Shown here piece after piece: positions 47,113 through 59,441 of a DNA stretch of 64,000 nucleotides. How positions within the stretch are numbered: the first letter of the stretch is position 1; every line of letters begins with the position of its first letter. Origin of the DNA: Aeromicrobium fastidiosum (GTDB lineage Bacteria; Actinomycetota; Actinomycetes; Propionibacteriales; Nocardioidaceae); contig NZ_JAGIOG010000001.1 of NCBI RefSeq assembly GCF_017876595.1, positions 3,224,001-3,288,000 of the forward strand. The letters run 5' to 3'. The notes beneath the pieces were generated by a model that saw only the letters and a program-made list of their open reading frames with translations, had not been told where the DNA came from and made no database searches. The position numbers and the translations under genes are program-made.

Positions 47113-48804
47113 GTGCCCGCACACCACGGCGTCGACGTCGCGCTCACCGTCCCGTCCACCGACGAGCTCGACGAGGCGCTGAACGGCGTCGTCGCCGACC
47201 GCGTCGCGTCGCGGATCGCCGCGCAGGACCCCACCCTGTGGGGGCCTGACGCGGAGTCCGAGGCGAGCATCCGGCTCAGCTGGACCCAGCTCGCGGAGTC
47301 GTCCCGCCCGCTGGTCGCCGAGATCGAGGCCCTGCGCGCCGAGCTCCACGACCAGGGCATCGACCACGTCGTGCTGTGCGGCATGGGCGGATCGTCCCTG
47401 GCCCCCGAGGTCATCTGCCACACCGCGGGCGTCGACCTGACGGTGCTCGACTCCTCGCAGCCCGACATGGTGCGCTCCGCCCTGGCCGACCGGCTCGACC
47501 GCACGGTCGTCGTCGTGTCGAGCAAGTCGGGCGGCACCGTCGAGACCGACAGCCAGCGCCGCGCCTACGAGCAGGCCTTCACCGAGGCCGGCATCGACCC
47601 GGTGCAGCGCATCGTGGTCGTCACCGACCCCGGCTCGCCGCTCGACGAGCAGGCCAGCGAGGCCGGCTACCGCGTGTTCCGTGCCGATCCGCACGTCGGC
47701 GGCCGCTACTCGGCGCTCACGGCGTTCGGGCTCGTCCCGAGCGGTCTCGCCGGCGCCGACATCGGCGAGCTGCTCGACAGCGCCGAGCAGGCCCAGGCCG
47801 CGCTCTTCGCCGACGACGTCGACAACCCGGCGCTGCGGCTCGGCGTGCTGCTGGGCGTCGCCAACCGGCACGGCGTCGACAAGCTCGTGCTGGCCGACCG
47901 TTCGGGTCACGGCATCGGCGACTGGATCGAGCAGCTCGTCGCGGAGTCGACGGGCAAGCAGGGCCGGGGCATCCTCCCGGTCGTCGTGCCCGACGAGGAC
48001 GCGCCCAACTTCGTGCCGTCCACGACCGACTCGATCATCACGGTCATCGGCCAGAGCCAGGTCGGCGTCATCGAGCGCACGGCTCGTCTCGCCGGCAACC
48101 TGGCCCATGCGACTCTCGCCGCGACGCTGGGCGACAACCCGCCGGTCGACGACAGTGCCGTGCCCACGGCCCTGTCGGGCTACGCCGCCGTCGTCGACGG
48201 CCCCCTCGGCGCGCAGATGCTGCTGTGGGAGGTCGCCGTCGCAGTCGCCGGACGCCTGATCGGCATCGACCCCTTCGACCAGCCCGATGTCGAGAGCGCC
48301 AAGAAGGCCGCTCGCGAGCTGCTCGACGGTGCCGGCGACGTGCCGACGCCTGACTTCAGCGAGGACGGCATCGACGTCTACGGTGCCGGCTCCTCGCTGG
48401 CCGACGCCCTCGACCGGCTGCTCGACCAGATCGACGTCGAGCGCGGCTACCTGGCCGTGCAGGTCTACCTCGACCGCATCGCCCACGCCGACTTCGCCGA
48501 GGTGCGCGAGACGCTGGCCGAGCAGCTGACACGGCCCGTGACCTTCGGGTGGGGCCCGCGCTTCCTGCACTCCACGGGGCAGTTCCACAAGGGCGGCACC
48601 CCCACGGGGGTGTTCCTGCAGATCACCGGCACGCCTCACGACGACCTGGCGATCTCGGGCCGCGATTTCACATTCGGCTCGTTCATCGACTCCCAGGCCG
48701 CGGGCGACGCCGCCGTGCTGCGCGACCACGGTCGTCCGGTGCTGCGCCTGCACCTCACCGACGTCGAGGCAGGACTGGCCCGCATCCGCGAGCTGCTCGC
48801 ATGA
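47113..48804 (+). CDS. pgi: Glucose-6-phosphate isomerase (divergent actinobacterial type)
   Basis: The 563-residue protein has the sugar-isomerase motifs CGMGGSSLAPE, VVSSKSGGTVET and LTAFGLVPSG, and a C-terminal domain ending with helices. It belongs to the form that sits between tal and zwf in actinobacteria and is distant from the usual Pgi. It should interconvert glucose-6-phosphate and fructose-6-phosphate. The GTG start follows tal by 3 bases. Confidence 0.88.
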   Translation: MPAHHGVDVALTVPSTDELDEALNGVVADRVASRIAAQDPTLWGPDAESEASIRLSWTQLAESSRPLVAEIEALRAELHDQGIDHVVLCGMGGSSLAPEVICHTAGVDLTVLDSSQPDMVRSALADRLDRTVVVVSSKSGGTVETDSQRRAYEQAFTEAGIDPVQRIVVVTDPGSPLDEQASEAGYRVFRADPHVGGRYSALTAFGLVPSGLAGADIGELLDSAEQAQAALFADDVDNPALRLGVLLGVANRHGVDKLVLADRSGHGIGDWIEQLVAESTGKQGRGILPVVVPDEDAPNFVPSTTDSIITVIGQSQVGVIERTARLAGNLAHATLAATLGDNPPVDDSAVPTALSGYAAVVDGPLGAQMLLWEVAVAVAGRLIGIDPFDQPDVESAKKAARELLDGAGDVPTPDFSEDGIDVYGAGSSLADALDRLLDQIDVERGYLAVQVYLDRIAHADFAEVRETLAEQLTRPVTFGWGPRFLHSTGQFHKGGTPTGVFLQITGTPHDDLAISGRDFTFGSFIDSQAAGDAAVLRDHGRPVLRLHLTDVEAGLARIRELLA

Positions 48805-50327
48805 CCGAACAGCTCACCAACCCGCTCAGGGATCCCCGCGACCGCCGCCTCCCCCGCATCGCGGGCCCCTGCAGCCTGATCATGTTCGGCGTCACGGGCG
48901 ACCTGGCCAAGAAGAAGCTCATCCCCGCGGTCTACGACCTCGCCAACCGGGGGCTGCTGCCGCCCGGTTTCGCGCTGGTCGGCTTCGCCCGCCAGGACTT
49001 CGGCACCGAGTCGTTCGCCAAGGTCATCAAGCAGGCCGCCAAGGACGGTGCCCGCACCCCGTGGAGCGAGACCGTCTGGAAGCAGCTCGCGGCGGGCATC
49101 CGGTTCGTCCCGGGCGAGTTCGACGACGACGCGGCCTGGGAGCGGCTCGCCGACACGATGGCCGAGCTCGACGAGCAGCAGGGCACCGGCGGCAACCACG
49201 CGTTCTACCTGTCGATCCCGCCGGGACTGTTCCCCGTCGTCGTCTCGCAGATCAAGAAGCACGGCCTCGCCGAGTCGTCGCAGGGCTGGCGACGCGTCGT
49301 CATCGAGAAGCCCTTCGGGCACGATCTCGCCTCGGCCGAGGAGCTCAACCGCATCGTCGCCGACGTCTTCGCGAGCGAGTCGGTGTTCCGCATCGACCAC
49401 TACCTCGGCAAGGAGACCGTCCAGAACATCCTGGCATTCCGCTTCGCCAACGGGATGTTCGAGCCGATCTGGAACAACCACTACGTCGACCACGTGCAGA
49501 TCACGATGGCCGAGGACATCGGGATCGGCTCGCGGGCGGGCTACTACGACGGCATCGGCGCGGCACGCGACGTCATCCAGAACCACCTGCTGCAGCTCAT
49601 GGCCCTCATCGCGATGGAGGAGCCCGTCTCGTTCAACGCGTCGTCGCTGCGGCTCGAGAAGCAGAAGATACTGGCCAACGCCCGGCCCCCGGCCCGCATG
49701 GACCTGCACACCGCCCAGGCGCAGTACCTGGCCGGCTGGGCGGGCGGCGAGAAGGTGCGCGGCTACCTGGAGGAGGACGGCGTCCCCGACGGCTCACGGG
49801 CCGAGACGTACGCCGCGATCCGTGTCGACGTCTCGACCCGCCGCTGGGCGGGCGTGCCGTTCTACCTGCGCACCGGCAAGCGGCTCGGCCGCCGAGTCAC
49901 CGAGGTCGCGGTCATCTTCAAGCGCGCCCCCCACCAGCCGTTCAGCAAGAACGACATCGAGGAGCTCGGCCAGAACGCGCTGGTCATGCGCATCCAGCCC
50001 GACGAGGGCGTGACGCTGCGCTTCGGCGCCAAGGTGCCCGGCACGACGATGGAGATCCGCGACGTCAACATGGACTTCGCCTACGGCGGTGCGTTCGTCG
50101 AGAGCAGTCCCGAGGCGTACGAGCGGCTCATCCTCGACGTCCTGCTGGGCGACCCGCCGCTGTTCCCGCAGCACGAGGAGGTCGAGCTGGCCTGGAAGAT
50201 CCTCGATCCGGTCATCGACCACTGGAAGTCGTGCACGACCATCGACAGCTACCCGTCCGGCACGTGGGGTCCTGCCTCGGCTGACGAGATGATGGCCCGC
50301 GACGGCCGTACCTGGAGGCGTCCGTAG
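48801..50327 (+). CDS. zwf: Glucose-6-phosphate dehydrogenase
   Basis: The 508-residue protein has the NADP-binding FGVTGDLAKKKLIPA and the catalytic FRIDHYLGKETVQN. EKPFGHDL is the substrate-binding signature. It is the first step of the pentose phosphate pathway. The ATG overlaps the pgi stop as ATGA. OpcA, its activator, is next. Confidence 0.97.
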   Translation: MTEQLTNPLRDPRDRRLPRIAGPCSLIMFGVTGDLAKKKLIPAVYDLANRGLLPPGFALVGFARQDFGTESFAKVIKQAAKDGARTPWSETVWKQLAAGIRFVPGEFDDDAAWERLADTMAELDEQQGTGGNHAFYLSIPPGLFPVVVSQIKKHGLAESSQGWRRVVIEKPFGHDLASAEELNRIVADVFASESVFRIDHYLGKETVQNILAFRFANGMFEPIWNNHYVDHVQITMAEDIGIGSRAGYYDGIGAARDVIQNHLLQLMALIAMEEPVSFNASSLRLEKQKILANARPPARMDLHTAQAQYLAGWAGGEKVRGYLEEDGVPDGSRAETYAAIRVDVSTRRWAGVPFYLRTGKRLGRRVTEVAVIFKRAPHQPFSKNDIEELGQNALVMRIQPDEGVTLRFGAKVPGTTMEIRDVNMDFAYGGAFVESSPEAYERLILDVLLGDPPLFPQHEEVELAWKILDPVIDHWKSCTTIDSYPSGTWGPASADEMMARDGRTWRRP

Positions 50328-50329
50328 CC

Positions 50330-51235
50330 ATGGAGATCGCACTCGAGAAGACCAACTCGGCCCGCATCGCGCGGGCCCTGGTCAAGGCACGCTCCGCGGC
50401 CGGCAGCCCGGCGATGGACATGGTTCTGACGCTGCTGGTGGTCACCGACGACGAGAACGTCAGCGAGGCCCTGCGCACCGCCACGACCCTGTCGCGCGAG
50501 CACCCCTCGCGCGTCATCGGCGTCATCCTCGGCGACGGACGCGGCGCTGCCCAGCTCAACGCCAAGGTGAGGGTCGGCGAGAACTCGTCGGGCGAGTCGA
50601 TCCTGCTGCGCATCTCCGGCGAGCTGACCCGCCACGCCGAGTCGGTCGTCCTGCCACTGCTGCTGCCCGACTCCCCCGTCGTCGTCTGGTGGCCGGGCAA
50701 GCCGCCCGCCGATCCGTCCGAGGACGCGATCGGCCAGCTCGCCCGGCGCCGACTCACCGATGCCGAGGCGACGTCATCGCCCGTGCGCTCGCTCAAGGCC
50801 GTCGCCCGGTCGTACTCCCCCGGCGACACCGACCTGTCGTGGACCCGTCTCACGCCCTGGCGGGCGCTGCTCGCCGCCGCGCTCGACCAGTCGCCGGGCA
50901 CCGTCACCGGTGGCACGGTGGTCGCGGGATCGGGCAATCCCGCCGCGACCCTGCTGGTCGCGTGGCTCGAGAGCCGTCTCGGCATCGACGTCACGACGCG
51001 CCGCAGCGACTCCGAGCAGATCGCCTCGGTCGTGCTCAACACGTCGGCGGGCGATGTGGTGATCGAGCGCATCGACGCGACGTCGTGCCACTTCAGCGTG
51101 CCGGGCTCCTCGCCGCGCGAGGTGCCGCTGGGTGCGCGGACGCTGGCCGAGCTGCTGGCCGAGGACCTGCGCCGGCTCGACGCCGACGACATCTACGCGG
51201 AGACCATCGCGCACATGCTGAAGGGCACCTCATGA
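50330..51235 (+). CDS. opcA: Glucose-6-phosphate dehydrogenase assembly protein OpcA
   Basis: The 301-residue protein matches OpcA, including VLTLLVVTDDE, VVWWPGKPP and DTDLSWTRLTPWRALLAAALDQ (written in part: DLSWTRLTPWRALL). It modulates Zwf oligomer activity in actinobacteria and cyanobacteria. It follows zwf by 2 bases and overlaps pgl by ATGA. Confidence 0.94.
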   Translation: MEIALEKTNSARIARALVKARSAAGSPAMDMVLTLLVVTDDENVSEALRTATTLSREHPSRVIGVILGDGRGAAQLNAKVRVGENSSGESILLRISGELTRHAESVVLPLLLPDSPVVVWWPGKPPADPSEDAIGQLARRRLTDAEATSSPVRSLKAVARSYSPGDTDLSWTRLTPWRALLAAALDQSPGTVTGGTVVAGSGNPAATLLVAWLESRLGIDVTTRRSDSEQIASVVLNTSAGDVVIERIDATSCHFSVPGSSPREVPLGARTLAELLAEDLRRLDADDIYAETIAHMLKGTS

Positions 51236-51939
51236 GCACCGTCCTGACCTCGCCCGACGCCGAGACCCTCGCCGCGGTGATCGCGCAGCGGATGGTCGAC
51301 CTCCTGGCCGACGTGCAGCGTGCCGGCCGCACACCGTCGGTCGTGCTGACCGGCGGCACGATCGCCATCGCGGCCTACCGTCACGTAGAAGGTGACACGG
51401 TCGACTGGACCGATGTCGACTTCTACTGGGGCGACGAGCGCTTCGTGCCCGCCGGGCACGCCGACCGCAACGACCAGCAGGCCCGCGACGCCTTCTTGAC
51501 CCGGCTCGGCGTCCCGGCGCACCGCCAGCACGCCATGCCGGCGTCCGACGAGGGGTTCCCGAGCATCGGTGCGGCTGCTGACGCCCACGCGGAGGTCCTG
51601 CCCGAGGCCCCGTTCGACCTGGTCCTGCACGGGATGGGCCCCGACGGCCACATCGCCTCGCTGTTCCCGGGGTTCCCCCAGCTGCACGAGACCGAGCGCC
51701 GCGTCGTCGATGTCACCGACTCCCCCAAGCCGCCGCCGCAGCGCCTCTCCCTGACGCTGCCCGTGCTCAACAACGCCCGCAGCGTGTGGCTCGTCGTCGC
51801 CGGCGAGGGCAAGGCCGACGCCGTGGCGCGTGCGCTCGGCGACGGAACCGTCGACGACACGCCGGCCTCCGGCGCGCACGGCACTGCCGAGACGGTGTGG
51901 CTGATCGACGCGGCAGCGGCCTCCGGCCTGTCCGTGTGA
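51232..51939 (+). CDS. pgl: 6-phosphogluconolactonase
   Basis: The 235-residue protein has VVLTGGTIAIAAYR, FYWGDERFVPAGHADRN and LHGMGPDGHIASLFPG, the signatures of the DevB/Pgl family. It hydrolyses the product of Zwf. It overlaps opcA upstream by 4 bases and the hydrolase gene downstream by 4 bases (GTGA). Confidence 0.96.
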   Translation: MSTVLTSPDAETLAAVIAQRMVDLLADVQRAGRTPSVVLTGGTIAIAAYRHVEGDTVDWTDVDFYWGDERFVPAGHADRNDQQARDAFLTRLGVPAHRQHAMPASDEGFPSIGAAADAHAEVLPEAPFDLVLHGMGPDGHIASLFPGFPQLHETERRVVDVTDSPKPPPQRLSLTLPVLNNARSVWLVVAGEGKADAVARALGDGTVDDTPASGAHGTAETVWLIDAAAASGLSV

Positions 51940-52778
51940 CCTCCGAGCTCGTCACGTTCGCCGGGCGAGCCGGCACGATCGCCGGTGAGCGATGGCACAC
52001 GTCCAGCTCGCGAGGCACGCTGCTGCTCCTGCACGGCGGCGCACAGACCCGCCACTCGTGGAGCCGCAGCGGGGTGCGCTTCTCCGACGGCGGATGGACG
52101 ACGATCGCGCTCGACGCTCGTGGCCACGGTGACAGCCAGTGGGACCCCGCCGGCGACTACGGCATGAGCGCGCTCGTCGACGACCTCGTCGGGGTCGTCG
52201 ACCAGCTCGGTGAGTCACCCGTGCTGGTCGGTGCGTCGATGGGCGGCATGACGGCGCTCGTCGCCGAGGGTGAGCACGCTCCCCTGGCACGTGCGCTCGT
52301 GCTGGTCGACATCGCGACGCGCGCCGAGCCGGCCGGGGTGGCCCGCATCTTCGAGTTCATGCGGTCGGCGCCCGACGGATTCGCATCCCTCGAGGACGTC
52401 GCCGACGCCATCTCTGCCTACAACCCGCACCGCGAACGCCCCAAGAGCCTCGACGGTCTGCGCAAGAACGTGCGGCAGGGCGCGGACGGTCGGTGGCGGT
52501 GGCACTGGGACCCCGCCTTCCTGCGGGTGCCGGACGAGCCGCGGCGCGAGGCCCACGAAGCCCGGCTGGACGACGCGGCCCAGGGGGTCACCGTCCCGAC
52601 GATGCTCGTGCGCGGCAAGGACTCCGACGTCGTGTCACCCGAGGGCGCAGAACATCTGCAGCGGCTCATCCCCCACGCCGTGGTGCGTGAGGCACGGGCC
52701 GGCCACATGGTCGCCGGTGACGACAACGACGTGTTCGTCAGCCAGGTCGTCGACTTCCTCGACGACACCCTGCCCTGA
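51936..52778 (+). CDS. Alpha/beta hydrolase
   Basis: The 280-residue protein has the fold motifs LLLLHGGAQTRHSW, DARGHGDSQW and the nucleophile elbow LVGASMGGMTAL, with a late Asp (KDSDVVS) and His (AGHMVAG) completing the triad. The substrate is unknown. The GTG at 51936 overlaps pgl, so it is the last gene of the pentose phosphate operon. Confidence 0.85.
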   Translation: MTSELVTFAGRAGTIAGERWHTSSSRGTLLLLHGGAQTRHSWSRSGVRFSDGGWTTIALDARGHGDSQWDPAGDYGMSALVDDLVGVVDQLGESPVLVGASMGGMTALVAEGEHAPLARALVLVDIATRAEPAGVARIFEFMRSAPDGFASLEDVADAISAYNPHRERPKSLDGLRKNVRQGADGRWRWHWDPAFLRVPDEPRREAHEARLDDAAQGVTVPTMLVRGKDSDVVSPEGAEHLQRLIPHAVVREARAGHMVAGDDNDVFVSQVVDFLDDTLP

Positions 52779-52780
52779 CG

Positions 52781-53134
52781 TCAGAAGATGACTTCGCCGG
52801 ACTTGCGCTTGGCGCGCAGGCCCTCGACGGCTTCCTTGAGGATCTCGTCGGCCTCGGTCTCGGAGCGACGCTCCTTGACGTAGGCGAGATGCGTCTTGTA
52901 CGGCTCGATCTTCTTGGCCGTCGGACGGTTGTCGGAGTCGACGCTCGCCGGCATGCCGCACCGCGGGCAGTCCCACGACTCCGGCACCTCGGCCTCGATC
53001 GCGAACTGCAGCTCGGTCGTGTGGTTGTTGATGCAGAAGAACGTGACGAACTGGCGGGGGGCCGCCTCGCCGCGTTCTGCCTCACCCATGGGACCGGAGC
53101 CGATACGGCTGCCCCGGATAGCACCTGCTGCCAC
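52781..53134 (-). CDS. rbpA: RNA polymerase-binding protein RbpA
   Basis: The 117-residue protein has RGSRIGSGPMGEAERGEAAP, FFCINNHTTELQFA, the CPRCG zinc pair and KTHLAYVKERRSE, all diagnostic of RbpA. It stabilises open complexes with group-1 sigma factors. The GTG at 53134 shares one base with the secG stop (TAGTG), so the two are co-translated. Confidence 0.96.
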   Translation of the reverse strand: MAAGAIRGSRIGSGPMGEAERGEAAPRQFVTFFCINNHTTELQFAIEAEVPESWDCPRCGMPASVDSDNRPTAKKIEPYKTHLAYVKERRSETEADEILKEAVEGLRAKRKSGEVIF

Positions 53135-53370
53135 TAGTTACTCACCTTCAGGAGCAGGCCGAGTGCGATGATGCACACGACCCAGACGACTGCGATACCG
53201 ACCGTGATCCGGTCGAGGTTGCGCTCTGCGACGGAGGAACCGCCGAGCGAGCTGGACACGCCACCACCGAACATGTCCGAGAGACCGCCCCCGCGTCCCT
53301 TGTGCATGAGGACCAGCACGATCATCAGCACGCTGCTGATCGTGAGGATGATGGAGAAAGTCAGAATCAC
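53134..53370 (-). CDS. secG: Preprotein translocase subunit SecG
   Basis: The 78-residue protein has two membrane helices around the KGRGGGLSDMFGGG loop that marks SecG. It assists the SecYE channel. The start is GTG at 53370 with GAAGG upstream. It follows tpiA by 66 bases. Confidence 0.95.
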   Translation of the reverse strand: MILTFSIILTISSVLMIVLVLMHKGRGGGLSDMFGGGVSSSLGGSSVAERNLDRITVGIAVVWVVCIIALGLLLKVSN

Positions 53371-53436
53371 TACGGGCCTTCGTTCGTGGTCGGTGCGGGG
53401 CAGGTGTGCCGAGCGACGACCGTCACCGGGTGGATG

Positions 53437-54234
53437 TCAGCTGCCGGACAGGTCTGGCATGGCGTAGAACCGGGCGATGCCGGCGAACTCCTCCGGTTGG
53501 AGGCTTGCTCCGCCGACCAGGGCGCCGTCGACGTCCGACTTCGCCATGATGGCGGCGATGTTCGCCGCTTTGACCGATCCGCCGTAAAGGATACGCAATG
53601 CCGCCGCGGCCTCGGGCGACCAGGTCTGCCCGACCCGCTCGCGGATCGCGGCGCAGACCTCCTGGGCGTCCTCGGGAGTCGCGACCTCGCCGGTGCCGAT
53701 GGCCCAGACGGGCTCGTACGCGATGACGACGTCGGCGAGCTGCTCGGACGTCAGGCCCGCAAGTGAGCCGTCGACCTGGGCCAGCGTGTGAGCCACGTGC
53801 TCGCCCGCCTGCCGTACCTCGAGGCCCTCGCCCACGCACACGATGGGGCTGATGCCCGCGGCGAGTGCCTTGGTGGCTTTGACGTTGACCACCGCATCGC
53901 TCTCACCGTGGTGCTCGCGACGCTCGGAGTGGCCGACGACGACGTACGAGCAGCCCAGCTTGGCCAGCATGGCCGCCGAGATCTCGCCCGTGAAGGCACC
54001 GCCGTCGTGCTCCGACACGTCCTGCGCGCCGTAGCCGATGGCCAGGTGGTCGCCGTCGACCAGCGTCTGCACGCTGCGGATGTCGGTGAACGGCGGGATG
54101 ACCACGACCTCGGCCTTGTCGAAGTCGTGCTTCTTGTCCTGCAGCGTCCAGGCGAGCTTCTGCACCAGGACGACTGCCTCCTGGTGGTTGAGGTTGGACT
54201 TCCAGTTGCCGGCCATCAGTGGCTTGCGGGACAT
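53437..54234 (-). CDS. tpiA: Triosephosphate isomerase
   Basis: The 265-residue protein has [11 protein letters not shown], the catalytic VVGHSERR histidine and [11 protein letters not shown] glutamate, and [10 protein letters not shown] at the phosphate site. It lies 3 bases after pgk in the gap-pgk-tpiA-secG operon. Confidence 0.97.
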   Translation of the reverse strand: MSRKPLMAGNWKSNLNHQEAVVLVQKLAWTLQDKKHDFDKAEVVVIPPFTDIRSVQTLVDGDHLAIGYGAQDVSEHDGGAFTGEISAAMLAKLGCSYVVVGHSERREHHGESDAVVNVKATKALAAGISPIVCVGEGLEVRQAGEHVAHTLAQVDGSLAGLTSEQLADVVIAYEPVWAIGTGEVATPEDAQEVCAAIRERVGQTWSPEAAAALRILYGGSVKAANIAAIMAKSDVDGALVGGASLQPEEFAGIARFYAMPDLSGS

Positions 54235-54237
54235 GGG

Positions 54238-55428
<1,191 letters not shown>

Positions 55429-55432
55429 GCGC

Positions 55433-56509
<1,077 letters not shown>

Positions 56510-56544
56510 TCACCTCGCCCACCGGACGGTGACGGCTCGAAGGA

Positions 56545-57528
56545 TCAGTCGTCGACGAGGGCGTCGTCACCGAGGCTGGACTCGGTGTCGGGGATGCCGA
56601 GGTCCTCGGCGCGCTTGTCGGCCATGGCCAGCAGGCGCCGGATGCGGCCCGCGATGGCGTCCTTGGTGAGGGCGGGCTCGTGCAGCTGGCCGAGCTCCTC
56701 GAGGCTGGCCTGGCGGTGCTCGACGCGCAGCGTGCCGGCCATCTTGAGGTGGTCGGGCACCTCGTCGCCGAGGATCTCGAGCGCTCGCTGCGCGCGGGCC
56801 CCGGCTGCGACGGCGGCACGGGCCGAGCGGCGCAGGTTGGCGTCGTCGAAGTTGGCCAGGCGGTTGGCTGTCGCCCGCACCTCGCGGCGCATGCGGCGCT
56901 CCTCCCACGCGAGCAGCGACTCGTGTGCGCCGAGACGGGTCAGGAGCGCGCCGATGGCCTCGCCGTCGCGGATGACGACGCGGTCGATGCCACGCACCTC
57001 GCGGGCCTTGGCGCTGATGCCGACCCGGCGAGCCGCGCCGACCAGGGCCAGCGCGGCCTCGGGGCTCGGGCAGCTGACCTCGAGGGCCGACGAGCGTCCG
57101 GGCTCGGTGAGCGAGCCGTGCGCCAGGAACGACCCGCGCCAGGCGGCGACGGCATCGCACGACGAGCCCGACACGACCTGCGGCGGAAGCCCCCGGATGG
57201 GGCGACCGCTGCCGTCGATCAGGCCGGTCTGGCGAGCCAGCGCCTCACCGTCCTTGGAGACGCGGACGACGTAGTGGGTGTCCTTGCGGATGCCGGCGTT
57301 CTGCATCACGACGATCTCGCTGTCGTGGCCGTAGATCTCGGCGATGTCCTTGCGGAGGCGACGGGCGGCGGCCCCGGTGTCGAGCTCGGCCTCGACGACG
57401 ATGCGTCCGGACACGATGTGCAGGCCCCCGGAGAAGCGCAGGATCGACGACACCTCGGCCTTGCGGCAGCACGACTTCGTGATGGTGGTGCTGGACAGCT
57501 CTGCCTTGACCTGGGCCGTCATCGCCAT
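56545..57528 (-). CDS. whiA: Sporulation-type regulator WhiA
   Basis: The 327-residue protein has the N-terminal homing-endonuclease-like domain ([19 protein letters not shown], then [14 protein letters not shown]) and a C-terminal helix-turn-helix (about 235-320, with [16 protein letters not shown]). It is conserved in Gram-positive bacteria and regulates cell division genes with WhiB-type partners. It follows yvcK by 75 bases. Confidence 0.96.
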   Translation of the reverse strand: MAMTAQVKAELSSTTITKSCCRKAEVSSILRFSGGLHIVSGRIVVEAELDTGAAARRLRKDIAEIYGHDSEIVVMQNAGIRKDTHYVVRVSKDGEALARQTGLIDGSGRPIRGLPPQVVSGSSCDAVAAWRGSFLAHGSLTEPGRSSALEVSCPSPEAALALVGAARRVGISAKAREVRGIDRVVIRDGEAIGALLTRLGAHESLLAWEERRMRREVRATANRLANFDDANLRRSARAAVAAGARAQRALEILGDEVPDHLKMAGTLRVEHRQASLEELGQLHEPALTKDAIAGRIRRLLAMADKRAEDLGIPDTESSLGDDALVDD

Positions 57529-57603
57529 GCAGAAGATCCCCTACCGAGTCGTCGTCGCGCCGGCGTGTCGCGGAGCGACGACACCGAACAGAACGTGGAC
57601 ACA

Positions 57604-58584
57604 CTACGCCTGTCTCATGACGTGGCCGAACGCGGCCGCGAGACGCGCGGGGTCGTGCTGGTCGGACGCGGGCCCCTGCGACAGGTCGGACACGTAGAGC
57701 CGCGCACCCAGGCTCTGCGCGGTCGACTCGAGGGTGCCGCGGGCGTCGACGAGGCTCGTGTCGGCGATGACCGCGTCGAGGCGCAGCTCGGGCGCGTGGG
57801 CGGCCAGCACCTCGAGGTGGTCGGTGGGGCTGAGTCCCTCGGTCTCGCCGGTCTGCTCGGCCAGGTTGAGCACCAGCGCACGCTTGGCCGGCGTCGAGAT
57901 CAGGACGTCGCGCAGCCCCGGCACGAGCAGCGTCGGCATGACGCTCGTGAACCACGACCCGGGCCCAACCACGACCCAGTCGGCGTCCTCGACGGCCCGG
58001 ACGGCCTCGGGGCACGCCGGCGGGTCGCTGGGGTCGAGGCGCACGCTGATGACCTGCCCGTCGGTCGAGGCGACCTCGACCTGCCCGCGGACGACCGTCA
58101 GGCGGTCGGGCGCCGAGCGCAGGTGCACGTCTGCCTCGATGTCGAGCGGGACGGCCGCCATCGGCAGGACCCTGCCCTGGGCGCCCAGCAGGTCACCCAC
58201 CAGGTCGAGGCCGGCGACCTCGTCGCCGAACTGATCCCAGATCGCCGCGATCAGCAGGTTGCCGACGGCGTGCCCGTCGAGGGGGCCGCCGCTGGAGAAC
58301 CGGTGCTGCAGGATGCTCGCCCATGTGCGTCCCCACTCGTCGTCTCCGCACAGCGCGGCCAGCGCCATGCGCAGGTCGCCCGGCGGCAACCCGCCCAGCT
58401 CCTGACGCAGCCGTCCGGACGACCCGCCGTTGTCGGCGACCGTCACGACTCCCGTGAGCTCGGTGGTGAGCCGGCGCAACGCCGACAGGCTCGCCGCGAG
58501 ACCGTGCCCGCCGCCGAGCGAGACGACCTTCAGGTCTCCGTCGAACCGCTCGGGCCGCTCGGGCCGGGTCGGACGCGTGATCAC
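57604..58584 (-). CDS. yvcK: YvcK / gluconeogenesis factor (CofD-like)
   Basis: The 326-residue protein has VSLGGGHGLAASLSALRRL and VTVADNGGSSGRLR, the nucleotide-sugar-binding signature, and GPGSWFTSVMPTLLVPGL. It binds UDP-GlcNAc and affects cell-wall precursor supply in other bacteria. The GTG overlaps the rapZ stop as GTGA. Confidence 0.95.
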   Translation of the reverse strand: MITRPTRPERPERFDGDLKVVSLGGGHGLAASLSALRRLTTELTGVVTVADNGGSSGRLRQELGGLPPGDLRMALAALCGDDEWGRTWASILQHRFSSGGPLDGHAVGNLLIAAIWDQFGDEVAGLDLVGDLLGAQGRVLPMAAVPLDIEADVHLRSAPDRLTVVRGQVEVASTDGQVISVRLDPSDPPACPEAVRAVEDADWVVVGPGSWFTSVMPTLLVPGLRDVLISTPAKRALVLNLAEQTGETEGLSPTDHLEVLAAHAPELRLDAVIADTSLVDARGTLESTAQSLGARLYVSDLSQGPASDQHDPARLAAAFGHVMRQA

Positions 58585-59441
58585 TCCCGCCCCAGGTCTC
58601 GGTGGACCACGAGGGTGCGGACCCCCCTGGCGCGCAGGCGTTCGGCGAAGGCCTCCGACATCGCGACGCTGCGGTGGCGACCGCCGGTGCAGCCGATCGC
58701 GATCGTCAGGAAGTGCTTGTCCTCGTTGAGGTAGCCACCTGTCAGCAGGGCCACGAGCTTCTCGTACTGCTCGAGGAACTCCTCGGCGCGCGGCTGCCCG
58801 AGCACGTAGTCGCTGACCGGCTGGTCGAGGCCGCTGAGCGGGCGCAGGCCGTCGACCCAGAACGGGTTGGGCAGGAACCGCAGGTCGGCCACCATGTCGG
58901 CGTCGATCGGGATGCCGTACTTGAAGCCGAACGACATGACGGACGCCCGCAGGCCGGAGTCGGCGTCCTCGAACGCCGCGTGCACCCGCTGGCCGAGCTG
59001 GTGGACGTTGAGGTTGGTGGTGTCGACGACGATGTCGGCCCGGCCCCGGATGCGCCGCAGCAGCTGGCGCTCGCGCACGAAGCCGTCCATCAGGCGTCCC
59101 TCGTGGCTGAGCGGGTGCGGACGACGGGCGGCCTCCTGGCGACGCACCAGCACCTCGTCGGACGCCTCGAGGTAGAGGATGCGCGACGTGACGCCGAGGT
59201 CTCGCAGCGACTCCAGCGCCTCGACCAGGCCGCCGAAGAACTCGCGCGACCTGGCGTCGACGACGATCGCGAGCTTGTCGATGTCGTCGGATGCCCCGAC
59301 GGTCTCGACGGCGCCGACGATCAGCTCGGGCGGGATGTTGTCGATGACGTAGTAGCCGAGCTTCTCGAGCACCTTCGCGGCCGAGCCGCGGCCGGCACCC
59401 GTCATGCCCGTCACGAGCACGAACTGGCTGAGCTGGGTCAC
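58581..59441 (-). CDS. rapZ: RNase adapter protein RapZ
   Basis: The 286-residue protein has the P-loop GMTGAGRGSAAKVLEKLGY, VDNIPPEL-type switch (YVIDNIPPELI), FGFKYGIP and the C-terminal IGCTGGRHRSVAMSE. It is a GlcNAc-6-phosphate or nucleotide sensor in other species. The GTG start directly abuts the uvrC stop. Confidence 0.95.
   Translation of the reverse strand: MTQLSQFVLVTGMTGAGRGSAAKVLEKLGYYVIDNIPPELIVGAVETVGASDDIDKLAIVVDARSREFFGGLVEALESLRDLGVTSRILYLEASDEVLVRRQEAARRPHPLSHEGRLMDGFVRERQLLRRIRGRADIVVDTTNLNVHQLGQRVHAAFEDADSGLRASVMSFGFKYGIPIDADMVADLRFLPNPFWVDGLRPLSGLDQPVSDYVLGQPRAEEFLEQYEKLVALLTGGYLNEDKHFLTIAIGCTGGRHRSVAMSEAFAERLRARGVRTLVVHRDLGRE

Noticed and set aside
46003..48753. Open frame of 916 codons on the minus strand opposite tal and pgi
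   Set aside because: The sense strand encodes complete tal and pgi with all family motifs; the antisense product is low-complexity Arg/Gly/Val and shows no domain.
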